From Hymenopus coronatus (lineage: Eukaryota > Arthropoda > Insecta > Mantodea > Hymenopodidae), in assembly GCA_030762935.1 (NCBI GenBank), contig CM060893.1, forward strand, positions 13,606,397-13,670,396: a stretch of 64,000 nt of DNA, written 5' to 3'. A program made the translations under genes and the position numbers. Under the pieces are notes generated by a model, which ran no database searches, was not told the origin of the DNA, and saw nothing but the letters and a program-made list of their open reading frames with translations. This document shows positions 21,709 to 33,000 of the stretch, in pieces. The number at the start of each line of letters is the position of its first letter. The stretch's first letter is position 1.

Positions 21709-22545
21709 ATTGCTTTCTCTAGCCCCATATGTACAATGTACATAGGTATAGAGAAAAATGGTAATGCACCCAAAAATTTGATACCGAGATTTCACCGGAA
21801 ATATATGTTTTAGGGTCCCCAATATCCAAAAAGCATTTTCAGAAAAAGGTCCACGTATGTCTGTGAACAGATAACTCAAAAACGAAAAGTCGGTAAAATA
21901 CAAAACTTGGTATTTAAGTTTGGTATCTACCAAGAATGCGACACAAAGATTTTCAAGAAAATCCCCCCACTCCCAACTACTCTTCATATGGAACTTTTTC
22001 GAAATTTTTGATTTTCTAAAAAATGGCTCTAACGATTTTGATTAAAATATCGTATATTAAAGATATTTACATGGCAAATAATATGTATATCTTGAATTTT
22101 CTGGGACTAGCCTCTGAAGACTACTTTATTCTGGATCAATTTTACGAAATTTTGCATAACTATTAAACCGTAAGAGATGGACAAAAACTTACCACACAAC
22201 CAACATAGAGCACATTAAAACACACAATTTATGTTGTATACATTTTTTCATGGAGATGATCATTTTTTTTTAGATATTCCTTGTTTTTGTTTTCAGCTTT
22301 ACAGGAATTTGTCAACTCGTGTCCATACAAACAAAGGCAGTTCAGTCATATATCAGCCAGCTTTTGACTATCACTTTAACCTATGGTACGCCCTTTTTCC
22401 CTTCTACTTACAAGGAAGCAAGTAATAAAACTATTTCTGCTAATTTTTTGTCGATTACTATGAAGTAAATAGAAGCATTAGGTTTTTAACAATAGTTTGA
22501 TGCGGAGACGTAGAGAAAGTCATGTGAATGGAACACATCAGTTTT
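21709..22545 (-). repeat. HPR copy, full length, subtype A, type 2 hairpin
   Basis: The hairpin reads CTCTAGCCCCATATGTACAA. The GT tract is nearly absent (GTCCACGTATGTCTGTG). The end is GTGAATGGAACACATCAG. A small deletion follows TTTCAGCTTT near 22298. Confidence 0.9.
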
Positions 22546-22554
22546 TTTTTAATT

Positions 22555-22840
22555 TAAATACATTATGAACTGGATAAAACTTTAAATAACCATTGTAACT
22601 GAATTAATTGAAAATACGATTGTGGAAGTGAAGGTTGGCTGCTTGGATTGTTACCTTGTTGGAGATTAAAAAAACGAACGCCAGGTGCGACAAGATTTCA
22701 AAGAAATGAACATCAACTGTGGTAAGATGTTTTGACAATACCGCTCCAACCTGATGACCGCGATTGGTTGAAATTGCCTAACCACGGCCATTCCATTGGC
22801 GCTTTAATAGTGGAACTGAATTGTCTACCGAAGACGCCCT
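22555..22840 (+). repeat. dispersed repeat, related to 18917-19130
   Basis: TATGAACTGGATAAAAC, GGTAAGATGTTTTGACAATA and GGTTGAAATTGCCTAACC match the copy at 18.9 kb, with an extra segment in between. It may be the upstream part of an uncharacterised retroelement or gene remnant. Confidence 0.55.
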
Positions 22841-23135
22841 ACTGTGGCCAAACCCACATGATACAGTCGGCCACAAATCATCGATGAAGGCTTTGAGTGC
22901 GGGAGATTGGAGAAACGAAACCCGCATGGTACATTGGGCCAAGCATTCCAGCAGGCTTTGACCGGCTTCACTTGGGGAAACTTCTCTATATGCATTCTGG
23001 AACATTACATTAATCTGTCTCCCTAGCAACAGGGGACTATAAAAAGACAGAAGAAAGTTGAGAGAGATTTATAAGTCAGAGCTGTAAAAGAGACATGCAA
23101 TTTCTTTTCGTAACACCTAAATATAGCTGCAAAGA
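22841..23135. other. non-coding stretch with TATA-like box
   Basis: GGGACTATAAAAAGACAG at about 23033-23050 looks like a core promoter or LTR TATA box on the plus strand. A minus-strand frame (22778-23029) has no recognised homology. Confidence 0.4.
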
Positions 23136-23250
23136 GTTCTCTAGCACGTATGTACTATGTACTTAGTAGCGAGAGAAGGTTGTATTCCACCCAAAAATTC
23201 GATAAGATATCTCACTGGAAATATATGTTTTGAAACTCTCTTAATTAAAA
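23136..23250 (-). repeat. HPR RE fragment
   Basis: It has a hairpin (GCACGTATGTACTATGTACT) and GTATTCCACCCAAAAATTCG, then breaks off where a plus-oriented copy starts. Confidence 0.75.
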
Positions 23251-23252
23251 AA

Positions 23253-23986
23253 TCTGATGTGTTACACTCACATGACTTTCTCTAGCTGCTCTACAAAACT
23301 CCTACAAAATATTCTTCTTCTTTGTACACAATGCTAATCAAGATAAATATTAACAGAATGTTATTACTTAGTTCCTTATAAGTAGAAGGGAATAAGGGAA
23401 TCCACTATGCTAAAATGATTGTCAAATGTTTTAAACGCTATCTTTATACGATTGTCATTACAAATCACTTCTTTGCTTGGCCAGGAGTAGAACAAAAGAA
23501 AAACAGACACTTCCTTTGTGAAAAAAAGTTTAAGTACTTCACAATTGAAACCAATAACAAGGAATATCTCGAAAACCGTTACCTCCACAACAAAAACGTA
23601 AAGGACAAAAATTGTGTGTTTTGTCGTGATGCACATTTTTGTGTTGTAAGTTTTTTACTATCTCTTACGGTTTAGCAGTTAAGCAAAATTCAGCAAAATT
23701 CATCCAGAATAAAGAGGTCCTTAGAGGCTATTCCCAAAAAATTCGAGATATACATTTTATTTCGGACATAAATAGCTTTAATGTACGGGATTTTAATCAA
23801 AATTGTTAGAGCCATTTTTAAGAAAATCAAAATTTTCGAAATTTTTTCCATGTAAAGTGTAGTTTGTGGTGGGGGGATTTTCTTGAAAATCTTCGTGTCG
23901 CATCCTTGGAAGATACTAAACCTAAATACCAAGTTTGGTATTCAACGGTCTTTTTTTGGGGGGGGCTATGCTATCCACAGACACGC

Positions 23987-24029
<43 letters not shown>

Positions 24030-24069
24030 CACACACACACACACACACACACGGACCTGTATCTAAAAA
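23253..24069 (+). repeat. HPR copy, subtype B, RE missing
   Basis: It starts TCTGATGTGTTACACTCACA and carries CTTGGCCAGGAGTAG at about 23477. The palindrome is at about 23928, followed by a G-run. It ends in a (CAGA)n-(CA)n tract and ACGGACCTGTATC, then the next LE begins at once. Confidence 0.88.
23987..24052. repeat. compound (ACAG)n(AC)n microsatellite
   Basis: About ten CAGA units run into about 13 CA units at the fixed HPR microsatellite position. Confidence 0.95.
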
Positions 24070-24931
24070 TCTGATGTGTTCCATTCACATGACTTTCTCT
24101 ACATCTCTGTAATAAATTATTCTTAATAAACTTATGCTTCTATATATTTCATGCTAATCGACAAAAAATTAGCAGAAATAGTCTTATTACTTGCTTTCTT
24201 GTAAGCAGAAGCGAAATAAGGGAGTATCACAGGTTAAAGTGAAGGCCAAAAGCTGGTTGCTAATGGACTGATGTTCCTTTGTTTGTATGGACAGGAGTTG
24301 ACAAATTCCTGTATGAGAAAAGTTTTCGTACCTGAAAACAAAAACAAGGAATATCTCGAAAACGATCAACTCAAACAAAGAAAATGTATACAACATAAAT
24401 TGTGTGTTTTAATGTGATCTACATTTTTTGTGTTGTAAGTTTTTGTACATTTCTTACGGTTTAGCAGTTATTCAAAATTCCGTAAAATTCATCCAGAATA
24501 AACTACTCTTCAGAGGCTATTCCCAGAAAATTCAAGATATACATTTTATTTGTCAGGTAAATATCTTTAATATTCGAAATTTTAATCAAAATCGTTAGAG
24601 CCATTTTTGAGAAAAATGTCCATGTAAAGGGTAGTTGGGGTTGGAGGGATTTTTCTCAAAATTTTCGTGTCGCTTCCCTGGAAGATACTAAATTTAAATA
24701 CCAAGTTTGGTATTTTACCGACTTTTCGTTTCTGAGTTATCGTATTCACAGACACACGGAGACACTCACACACACACACACACACACACACACGGACCTT
24801 TTTCCGAAATTTTTTTTTGGATATTGGGGACCCTAAAACATATTTCCGGTGAAATCTCGGTATCGAATTTTTGGGTGGAGTGTAATACCTTCTCTATACA
24901 CTAGTACATAGTGCGTATAGAGAAAGTAAAA
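24070..24931 (+). repeat. HPR copy, full length, subtype A
   Basis: It directly follows the truncated copy in the same orientation. It has the palindrome at about 24702, (CA)n at 24767-24793, the hairpin ACTAGTACATAGTGCG, and TATAGAGAAAGTAAAAA. Confidence 0.9.
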
Positions 24932-25600
24932 AGCATTTTTAGAAATATGTCCGTGTCTATCTGTCTGGCTTTGTGTGTGTGTGCGTGTGTGTGTGTGTGT
25001 GTGTGGTATTTAATTTTGGTATCTTCCAAAGATGCGACACGAAGATTTTCAATAAAATCCCCCCACCCCAAACTATACTTCACATGGAAAAATTTTCGAA
25101 AAATTGATTTTTTTAAAAATAGCTCTAACAATTTTGATTAAACTCTCCTACATGCAAGACATTAACATCCCAAATAAAATATATATCTTGAATATTCTGG
25201 GAATTGATTCTGAAGACCACTTTATTCTAAATGCTTTTTATTGAATTTTGCATAACTGGTAAACCTAAAGAGATGGACAGAAACTTACAACACAAAAAAT
25301 ATAGAGCACGTTAAAACACACAATTTATGTTATATACATATTTTTCCTGGAGTTGATCGTTTTTAAGACATTCCTTGATTTTGGTTTCAGATTTGAAAAG
25401 CTTATTCTTTTCTCATACAGGAATTTGTCAACTCCTGTCCATACAAACAAAGGAACTTCAATCACATAGCAACCAGCTTTTGACTTCACTTTAACCTATG
25501 GTACTCCCTTATTTCGCTTCTACTTACAAGGAAGCAAGAAATAAGACTATTTCTGCTAATTTTTCAATTAGAATGAAGTAAATAGAAGAATAATCAGATT
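24932..25600 (-). repeat. HPR copy without hairpin and LE, subtype A
   Basis: It starts GCATTTTTAGAAATATGTCC and has (GT)n at about 24975-25002. Near the left end AGAAGAATAATC joins to AGATTTTT, so the subterminal repeat is deleted. Confidence 0.82.
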
Positions 25601-25950
25601 TTTTTTTTTTTTTTTTTTTGCATAGTTAATCTTTTCCAAGATACTTATTGTTTTTAATTTTACGCTACTTGAACTTTTCTCAAACGGGGGCTCACATTTC
25701 AATTCACATCTCTTTTGTTTTACTCTTAACCAAAGCAAAGCAACCCGAACTTCAATTATTCTCATACCGACCGGTTTTTTTAAAAGAGTTGACAATCGCT
25801 TAAGCCTAGTGTGTTACTTTGTTTCCCTTTTGCTTATAAGAAACTAACACAGCAATTTCTGCTAATGTTTACATCGATTACCACGAAGTAGATAAACAAA
25901 TAATCTTTTATAACAATTAGAGAGAAAGTCATGTGAATGGAACACATCAG
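25601..25950 (-). repeat. HPR copy, LE third, subtype C
   Basis: Poly-T, then GCATAGTTAATCTTTTCC; a GTTTTACTCTTAACCAAAG region marks subtype C. It ends GTGAATGGAACACATCAG. Confidence 0.78.
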
Positions 25951-26140
25951 GCATATTCTATTTCATTTTAATCGAGGTAAACGTTTGTAGAAAGAGCTAC
26001 TGTACAATTATTCGCTAGAGATACAAAGAGAATACTGATAGTGGAATGTTTAACAACTGAAGGCTACCTGCATGGTGGCTTTAATATTCCATTCTCTTTC
26101 CACGCAATCGCGAGAAACAACTGAAGATTGGCAGGACTTA
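25951..26140. other. non-coding spacer
   Basis: No repeat end or frame recognised. Confidence 0.4.
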
Positions 26141-26803
26141 CACGATAACTCAAAAACGAAAAGTCGGTAAAATACCAAACTTGGTATTTAAATTTAGTAT
26201 GTTCCAGGGATGCAACATGAAGATTTTAAGAAAAATCCCCCCACCCCAAACTACCCTTTACATGGAACTTTTTTCGAAAATTTTGATTTTCTCAACAATG
26301 GCTCTAACGATTTTGATTAAAATATCATATATTAAAGATATTTACTAGATAAAATGTATATCTTGAATTTTCTGGGAATAGCCTCTGAAGAGTAGTTTAT
26401 TCTGGACGAATTTTACTGAATTTTGAATAACTGCTAAACCGTAAGAGATAGACAAAAACTTACTACACAAAAATGTAGAGCACATTAAAACACCCAATTT
26501 ATGTTATATACATTTTTTCTTCGAGTGGATCGTTTTTGAGATATACCTTGTTATTGGTTTCCGCTTTAAAAAACTCCTGTGCATACAAAGAAACTTTAGT
26601 CACAGAGCAACCAGCCTTTGACTATCACTTTAACCTATGGTACTCCCTTATTTCGTTTCTACTTACAAGGAAGCAAGTAATAAGACTATTACTGCTAATT
26701 TTTTCTCGATTAGCACGAGGTAAATAGAAGTATAAATTTTGTAACAATAATTTGTTACAGAGATGTAAAGAAAGTCATGTGAATGGAACACGTCAGATTT
26801 TTT
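26141..26803 (-). repeat. HPR copy lacking RE and microsatellite, subtype A
   Basis: It starts at ACACGATAACTCAAAAACG, passes the palindrome at about 26180, and ends GAATGGAACACGTCAG. Confidence 0.88.
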
Positions 26804-27577
26804 ACATTGTTTCCTTGATTTTTGCAGCAATAAACTGTGCCTCTCCGGCGGTGTAAGATTTTCTATATTATTTCACACTGAAAACATGTTCCTGTCATAT
26901 TTTCTGCTATCTTTGACAGCTGCTTTAAAGGTGTGGGCGATAGGGGAGCTGCGCAGAAGTACTGTGGATGCCATAACAGTTCAGTTAGTCTCATTTAGTC
27001 AATCAGCGACCAAAACATTGACTTTCAATAACCGGAAGTAGGTTGACAGTTGCCATCTAGTATCAGCTGCTGGACACGAACTACGTTTTAATTCATTATT
27101 TCGAGAGTTTCCCGAGCCAGGTTTAATAAAATCAACTTTGGCATTTCATTTGTTGGAGATGCCAGCAGAAGAGGGCAGTACTCCAAAAGATGAAGTGAAA
27201 TATTCGCTAGCAGGTGTTAAAGTAAAAAATGGTCCATTTTTAAAACACTGGAGTGTAATGAAGCAAACATTTTCTGTGCCCTGCTCTCTCTGTTCTGGGC
27301 TTCAGGCGGTAAAATCCACCATTATTTTCATATATATTTTATAATTTATTTAAACTCTTCTTTTCTCACCATATCGTATTATACCCAAATATTCGATGTC
27401 AAGATATTGGAAATTATGACAAGTAATATAAGACGTTAGGCCTAACCGATAGATTCTCGAGCAAAGCAAGTCCAAAAAAAAATTATCTAGGAAGCTCAGA
27501 CCGTCGAATGATATTTATGTGAACTACTTCATATCGAACAAAATTGACCAGAAAATGTTAAATCCTATTAAGAAAAA
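26804..27577. other. single-copy stretch, longest gap without HPR in its area
   Basis: A plus-strand frame at 27138-27344 (MPAEEGSTPKDEVKYSLAG from 27159) looks protein-like but matches no family I recognise. It ends near a GGCGGTAAAATC phrase that could serve as a donor. A CGGAAGTAGG box lies at about 27032. An exon of an unknown gene is possible but unsupported. Confidence 0.3.
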
Positions 27578-28366
27578 TCTGATGTGTTCCATTCACATGA
27601 CTTTCTCTACATCTCTGCAACAAATTATTCTATTTACTTCATCTAAGCGCGAAAAAATTAGCGGAAATAGTCTTATTACTTGCTTCCATAGGTTAAAGTG
27701 ACAGTCAAAAGCTGGTTGCTATGTGACTGATGTTCCTTTGTTTGTATGGACAGGAGTTGACAAATTCCTGTATGAGAAAAGTATGTTTTTCAAAGGGGAA
27801 ACCAAAAACAAAGAAAGGCTAAAAAAAACGATCAATTCAAAAAAAAAATGCATATAACTTAAATTGTGTATTTTAACGTGCTGTACATTTCTTGTGTGGT
27901 AAGTTTTTGTCCATTTCTTACGGTTTAGCAGATATGCAAAATTCTGTAAAATTCATCCAGAATAAAGTAGTCTTCAGAGGCTATTCCCAGAAAATTCAAG
28001 ATATTTTTTTTTAGTATACGATATTTTAATCAAAATTGTTAGAGGCATTTTTTGGGAAATTGAAAAATTTCAAAAAAGTTCCATGTAAAGAGTAGTTGGG
28101 GTGGGGGGATTTTCTTGAAAATCTTCGTGTCGCATCCTCGGAAGATACCAACCTTAAATACCAAGTTTGGTGTTCAACGGTCTTTTAGTTTTTAAGATAT
28201 ACTGCCCACAGACACACACACACGGAAAATGTTCTAAAAATACTTTTCTTTGGGTTAAGGGAGTCTCAAAACATGTATGTCCGGTGAAATATCGGTATCG
28301 AATTTTTGGGTGCAATACAATACCTTCTCTATACCTATGTACATAGTACGTATACAGAAAGTAAAA
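27578..28366 (+). repeat. HPR copy, subtype A
   Basis: LE is TCTGATGTGTTCCATTCACA. Short deletions occur at about 27640 and 28005. The microsatellite is brief (CACACACACGG). RE hairpin is shortened (ACCTATGTACATAGTACG). Confidence 0.9.
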
Positions 28367-28481
28367 ATTACCTGGGAAACTCAGAACGTCGAATGGTATT
28401 TATCTGAGCGATTTCATAAATAAAACAAGTATTTAAAAACTAAAAGATTCACAAGAAAATGTTTAATTCTTTAAAAAAAAA

Positions 28482-28526
28482 TTTGATGTGTTCCATTCAC
28501 ATCATTTTTTCTACACCTCTGTAACA
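28482..28526 (+). repeat. HPR LE fragment, left flank of a nested insertion
   Basis: TTGATGTGTTCCATTCACAT and CTACACCTCTGTAAC are followed at once by the RE of a minus copy. The plus-oriented body resumes at 29087. Confidence 0.8.
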
Positions 28527-29086
28527 TTTTTACTTCCTCTAGCCCCACATGTACAATGTACATAGGGATAGAGAAGGTATTGTAATGCACCCAAAAATTC
28601 GCTTTCGAGATTTCACCGGAAATATATGTTTTGGGATCCCTGAGTCGGAGAAGAGCATTTAAAAAAAAAAAGAAAAAAGAGGTCCATGTGTGTGTGTCTG
28701 TGGACAGCATAGCCCCAAAACGAAAAGACCGTTAAATACCAAACTTGATATTTAGACTTAGTATCTTCCAAGGATGCGACACAAAGATTTTTAAATAAAA
28801 AAATCTTCCCACCAAAAACTACCCTTTATATGCAAATAATTTCGAACATTTTGATTTTCTTAAAAATAACTCCTAACGATTTTGGTTAAAATCCCGTATA
28901 TTAAAGCTATTTATATCCGAAATAAAATGTATATCTCGTATTTTCTGGGAATAGCCTCTGAAGACCATTTTATTCTGGATGAAATTTGCGGAATTTTGCT
29001 TAACTGCTAAACCATAAGTGATGGACAAAAACTTACTGCACAAAAAATGTACATCACGTGAAAACACACAGTTTATGTCCTTTACG
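28527..29086 (-). repeat. HPR copy, subtype B body, nested, LE part missing
   Basis: It has a type 2 hairpin (CTCTAGCCCCACATGTACAA) and runs to GTTTATGTCCTTTACG, a subtype B phrase. There it joins plus-oriented sequence. Confidence 0.82.
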
Positions 29087-29738
29087 TTCCTTTGTTTGTA
29101 TGGAGGAGTTCACACATTCCAGTGTGAGATAAGTTTGTTTTGCAAGGCTGAAACAAAAAACAAGGAATATCTAAAAAACGATATACTCCACCAAAAAATA
29201 AATATAACATAAATTGTGCGTTTTAAAGTGCTTTACATTTTTTGTGTGGTAAGTTCTTTTCTATCTCTTACGGTTTAGCAGCTATGAAAAATACCGCAAA
29301 ATTCATCCGGAATAAAGTAGTCTCCAGAGGCTATTCGCAGAAAATTCAAGATATACATTTTATTTGTCAGGTAAATATCTTTAATATACGATATTTTGAT
29401 CAAAATCGTTGGGGCAATTTTTGAGAAAATCAAAATTTTCAAAAAAAAGTTCTATGTAAAGTGTAGTTGGGGGTGGGGGGATTTTCTTGAAAATCTTCGT
29501 GTCGCATCTTTGGAAGATACCAACCTTAAATACCAAGTTTGGTGTTCAACGGTCTCTTCGTTTTTGAGCTATGCTGTCCACAGACACACACTTACGGACG
29601 TTTTTCCAAAAATGTTTTTTTGTATTCAGGAGGACCCAAAACATGTATTTCTGGCGAAATCTCGGTATTGAATTTTTGGGTGCATTACAATACTATCTCT
29701 ATACGCTATGTAAAAGTGTAAAGTGTAGAGAAAGTGAA
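29087..29738 (+). repeat. HPR copy, right part, host of the nested insertion
   Basis: It starts TTCCTTTGTTTGTATGG. The palindrome is at about 29535. The RE hairpin is nearly lost (ACGCTATGTAAAAGTG). About 170 bases expected between 28526 and 29087 are absent. Confidence 0.82.
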
Positions 29739-30108
29739 AATGCAAAAATGAATTTAATAGTGTTATGTGTAGATAAGTTACACCTAGGTTCCTGCCGCAC
29801 GCCCAGAGAGCAAACAGGAATATTTTGTAAATATCAACAGGTTTTTCTGGTGTATGACGAAACGTGCTGTGAGATATGATGAATTACTGCGCAGCAGGGT
29901 GGGCTGTTTCCCAGCAGGTGTTAAACCCTGCAACAACTTGCTGACAGCTCCAAAAGATAAACTGTCATTATGCGCTCGCGTGTTGCCATGGCGACGCCAC
30001 TTTTTGCTCCGTGTGCTTCTCTTCTTTATCTACCCACATTTCACACTTTACCATTGTCTTAAACCAAGAATACCATATATGAGAGCTCATCACGGGGATT
30101 CACAATTG
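29739..30108. other. single-copy non-coding stretch
   Basis: It contains GCAGCAGGGTGGGCTG and CGCGTGTTGCCATGGCGACG, locally GC-rich. No recognised gene. Confidence 0.4.
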
Positions 30109-30170
30109 AAGGAACCTTTGTGTTCCCTTCATAAATCGCGGGTTCAAACCCACCGGAGGACAATGGATTT
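30109..30170 (+). repeat. tRNA-derived SINE head, cut by an HPR end
   Basis: A B box GGGTTCAAACCC at about 30139-30150 followed by ACCGGAGGACAATGG matches the SINE at 7810. An HPR RE starts directly afterwards. Confidence 0.6.
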
Positions 30171-30302
30171 TTACTTCCTCTACACGTACTATTTACATAG
30201 TGTATAGAGAAGATATTGTATTGTACCCAAAAATTCGATACCGAGATTTCATAGGAAATACATGTTTGGAGTCCCTCTGAATAAAAAAAAAAACATTTTT
30301 AA
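30170..30302 (-). repeat. HPR RE fragment
   Basis: Hairpin CGTACTATTTACATAGTG and the 130 bases next to it, ending in CATTTTTAAAAA, where a plus copy begins. Confidence 0.82.
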
Positions 30303-30305
30303 AAA

Positions 30306-31126
30306 TCTGATGTGTTCCATTCACATGACTTTCTCTATAGCTCTGTAACAAATTATTGTTAATAAGCTTATCTTTTATTTATTTCATGCTAATCGAGAAA
30401 AATTAGCAGAAATAGTCTTATTTCTTGCTTTATTGTAAGTAGAAGCGAAATAAGGGAGTACCATAGGTTAAAGTGAAAGCCAAAAGCTGGTTGCTATGTG
30501 ACTGATGTTCCTTTGTTCGTATGGACAGGAGTTGACAAATTGTATAAGAAAACTATAAAGTTTTTCAAAGCTGAAACCAAGAAAAATGAATATCTCAAAA
30601 ACGACCAACTCCACGAAAAAAATGTATATATCATAAACTGTGTGTTTTAACGTCTCTACATTTTTTGTGGGTTAAGTTTTTGTCTATCTCTTACGGTTTA
30701 GTAGTTATGAAAAATTCATCCATAATAAAGTAGTCTTCAGAGGCTATGCCCAGAAAACTCAAAATATACGATATTTTAATCTAAATCGTTAGAGCCATTT
30801 TTTAGAAAATCAAAATTTTCGAAAAAAGTTCTATGTAAAGGGTAGTTTGGGATGGGGGGATTTTTCTCAAAATCTTCGTGTCGCATCCCTGGAAGATACT
30901 AAACTTAAATACCACGTTTTGCATTTTACCGACTTTTCGTTTTTGAGTTATCGTGCTCACAGACACACGGACACACACACGGACCTTTTTCTGAAAATAC
31001 TTTCTTTTTTTTGGATACAGGGAACCCTAAAACATATATTTCCGGTGAAATCTCGGTATCGAATTTTTTGGTGGAGTGCAATACCTTCTCTATACACTAT
31101 GTACATAGTGCGTATAGGCAAAGTAA
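30306..31126 (+). repeat. HPR copy, full length, subtype A
   Basis: LE TCTGATGTGTTCCATTCACA; the palindrome is weakened (ACCACGTTTTGCATT). RE has CACTATGTACATAGTGCG and TATAGGCAAAGTAAA. The mariner remnant starts immediately after. Confidence 0.9.
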
Positions 31127-31369
31127 AGCTGTGCGAATTAAAGTTGCAATTGCTTGAGCATCCACCCTATTCGCCAGATCTAGCACCTGTTCTTAAACCT
31201 CAAAAACTTTCTTGGAGGACGATAATTTCACAGGAACGAGGAGGTCATTGGTGCGGTAAACAGCTATTTTGAGGACCTTGATAAATCGCACTACAGAGAT
31301 GGTTTAATTAAATTAAAACACTGGTACGACAAATGTATTAGCCTTTCTGGAGATTTTGTTGAGAAATAA
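31127..31369 (+). pseudogene. mariner-family transposase C-terminal remnant
   Basis: It reads LLEHPPYSPDLAP, the motif around the third catalytic acid of mariner DD34D transposases. After a small deletion and frame change it reads FLGGR, a stop, then EEVIGAVNSYFEDLDKSHYR, later WYDKCISLSGDFVEK and a stop at 31367-31369. The segment that should contain the final Asp and its neighbours is damaged, and everything upstream is missing. It is dead. Confidence 0.8.
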
Positions 31370-31596
31370 ATTTAAAAAAAAATTAAATGTTGTTTTCATT
31401 GAGAGGTTCGGAACGTAGTTTCTCAGTTAAAATTTTCAACACCTTATCTCAGAAAATTAAGACTCTTCCGTTCTTAAACTTTAAGAGGAGGATCAAAACA
31501 ATCTTGAAGGCAAATCCTCTTTATAGCATTTCAGAAATTTACGACCTGAAATGGGATTAATCTTATCCATTTTTAAATGTATTGTTGTGTTTTAGC
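31370..31596. other. non-coding spacer, probable mariner 3' flank
   Basis: It has a poly-A run, then GAGAGGTTCGGAACGTAG, which may be remains of the transposon end. No second inverted repeat was found. Confidence 0.35.
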
Positions 31597-32257
31597 TTCC
31601 CCTGTATCCAAAAAAAAATATTTTCAGAAAACGGTCCGTGTGTCTGTGAACACGATAACTCAAAAACGAAAAGTCGGTAAAAATCCCAAACTACCCTTTA
31701 CCTGGAACTTTTTTCGAAAATTTTGATTAAAATATTGTATATTAAAAATATTTACCTGACAAATAAAATGTATATTTTGAATTTTCTGGGAATAGCCTCT
31801 GAAGACTACTTTATTCTGGTTCAATTTTACGGAATTTTAGATAACTGCTAAACCGTAAGAGATCGACAAAAACTTACCACACAACAAATGTAGAGCACTT
31901 TAAAACACGCAATTTATGTTATATACATTTTTTTCGTGGGGTTGATTGTTTTTTTAGATGTTCCTTGTTTTTGGTTTCAGCTATGAAAAACTTATACTTT
32001 TCTCATATAGGAATTTGTCAACTCCTGTCTATAAAAACAAAGGAACTTCAGTCACATAGCAACCAGCATTTGACTATCACTTTAACCTATGGTACTCCCT
32101 TATTTTGCTTCTACTTACAAGGAAGTAAGTAATAAGACTATTTCTGCTAGTTTTTTTCTCGATTAGCATGAAATAAATAGAAGCATAAGGTTTTTAACAA
32201 TACTTTTTTGCAGAGATGTAGAGAAAGTCATGTGAATAGAACACATCATATTTTTTA
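31597..32257 (-). repeat. HPR copy lacking hairpin, subtype A
   Basis: It starts at TTCCCCTGTATCCAAAAAA. A deletion removes the palindrome (GGTAAAAATCCCAAACTAC). It ends GTGAATAGAACACATCAT. Confidence 0.88.
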
Positions 32258-32316
32258 TTTTCATGACGCAACAGTTTCTTACTTAATGACTGAAAATAAA
32301 CTATTAGCCGACCCTC

Positions 32317-32401
<85 letters not shown>

Positions 32402-33000
32402 TAAACATTCTTGGAGATTATTTTAGGCGTAAGATGTTTCTGGAATTTTATGCAGATTATAAGGAAGTGAACAGCCATTATAGTGCAGCGTGCAAGCCGA
32501 AAATCTGTATCGAAATGGATTTCATTTCGATATAGATTTTTAACAGTAAATGAACAAATGTATTTATAAGTTGTAAATTACTAAGTAGTGTGCCTTCTTC
32601 ATTACTGAGATATGGAGCTTGTTGTGCTGTGAATTTGCCGACATATTTTCAGTTATTTAGTGACGTGGCATTGTATTGTTTAAGGCCAAGAGACGGTCGG
32701 CCGGCACCGGGTTACGATAATATTGTGCGTGCCTGCGTGAGGCAGATCAATACGCACGACTACTGGTCTAGAGTCGAAGCCTGGCCTGCAGACCTGTTGG
32801 TTGTGCAAGCAACAGTTTTATTATTTACATCTTGAAGCAGTGCATTACACTTTCAGATGAGATTCAACTTTGTGGCTGCGACATTTCCATCTCATTATGC
32901 CCACCTCCTCATACCCTGCTTTAAAACCTCACCTCCACACACAGCACGCCCTTTCTCACGTATTCCTCTACTACTTAGCTGCGGTAGTAATTGTAAAAAA
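32258..33000. other. single-copy stretch with long (GT)n
   Basis: It contains the free-standing microsatellite at 32325-32396 and a moderately GC-rich part (AAGAGACGGTCGGCCGGCAC at about 32687). Bases 32875-32900 weakly resemble the 33-base dispersed repeat. No gene supported. Confidence 0.4.
32325..32396. repeat. (GT)n microsatellite, about 36 units
   Basis: It lies outside any HPR copy and is interrupted once near its start (GTGTGTTTGTG). Confidence 0.95.

Noticed and set aside
23987..24052. CAGACAGACAGA run considered as a CRISPR-like or telomeric array
   Set aside because: It is a plain compound microsatellite without spacers, in the usual HPR position.
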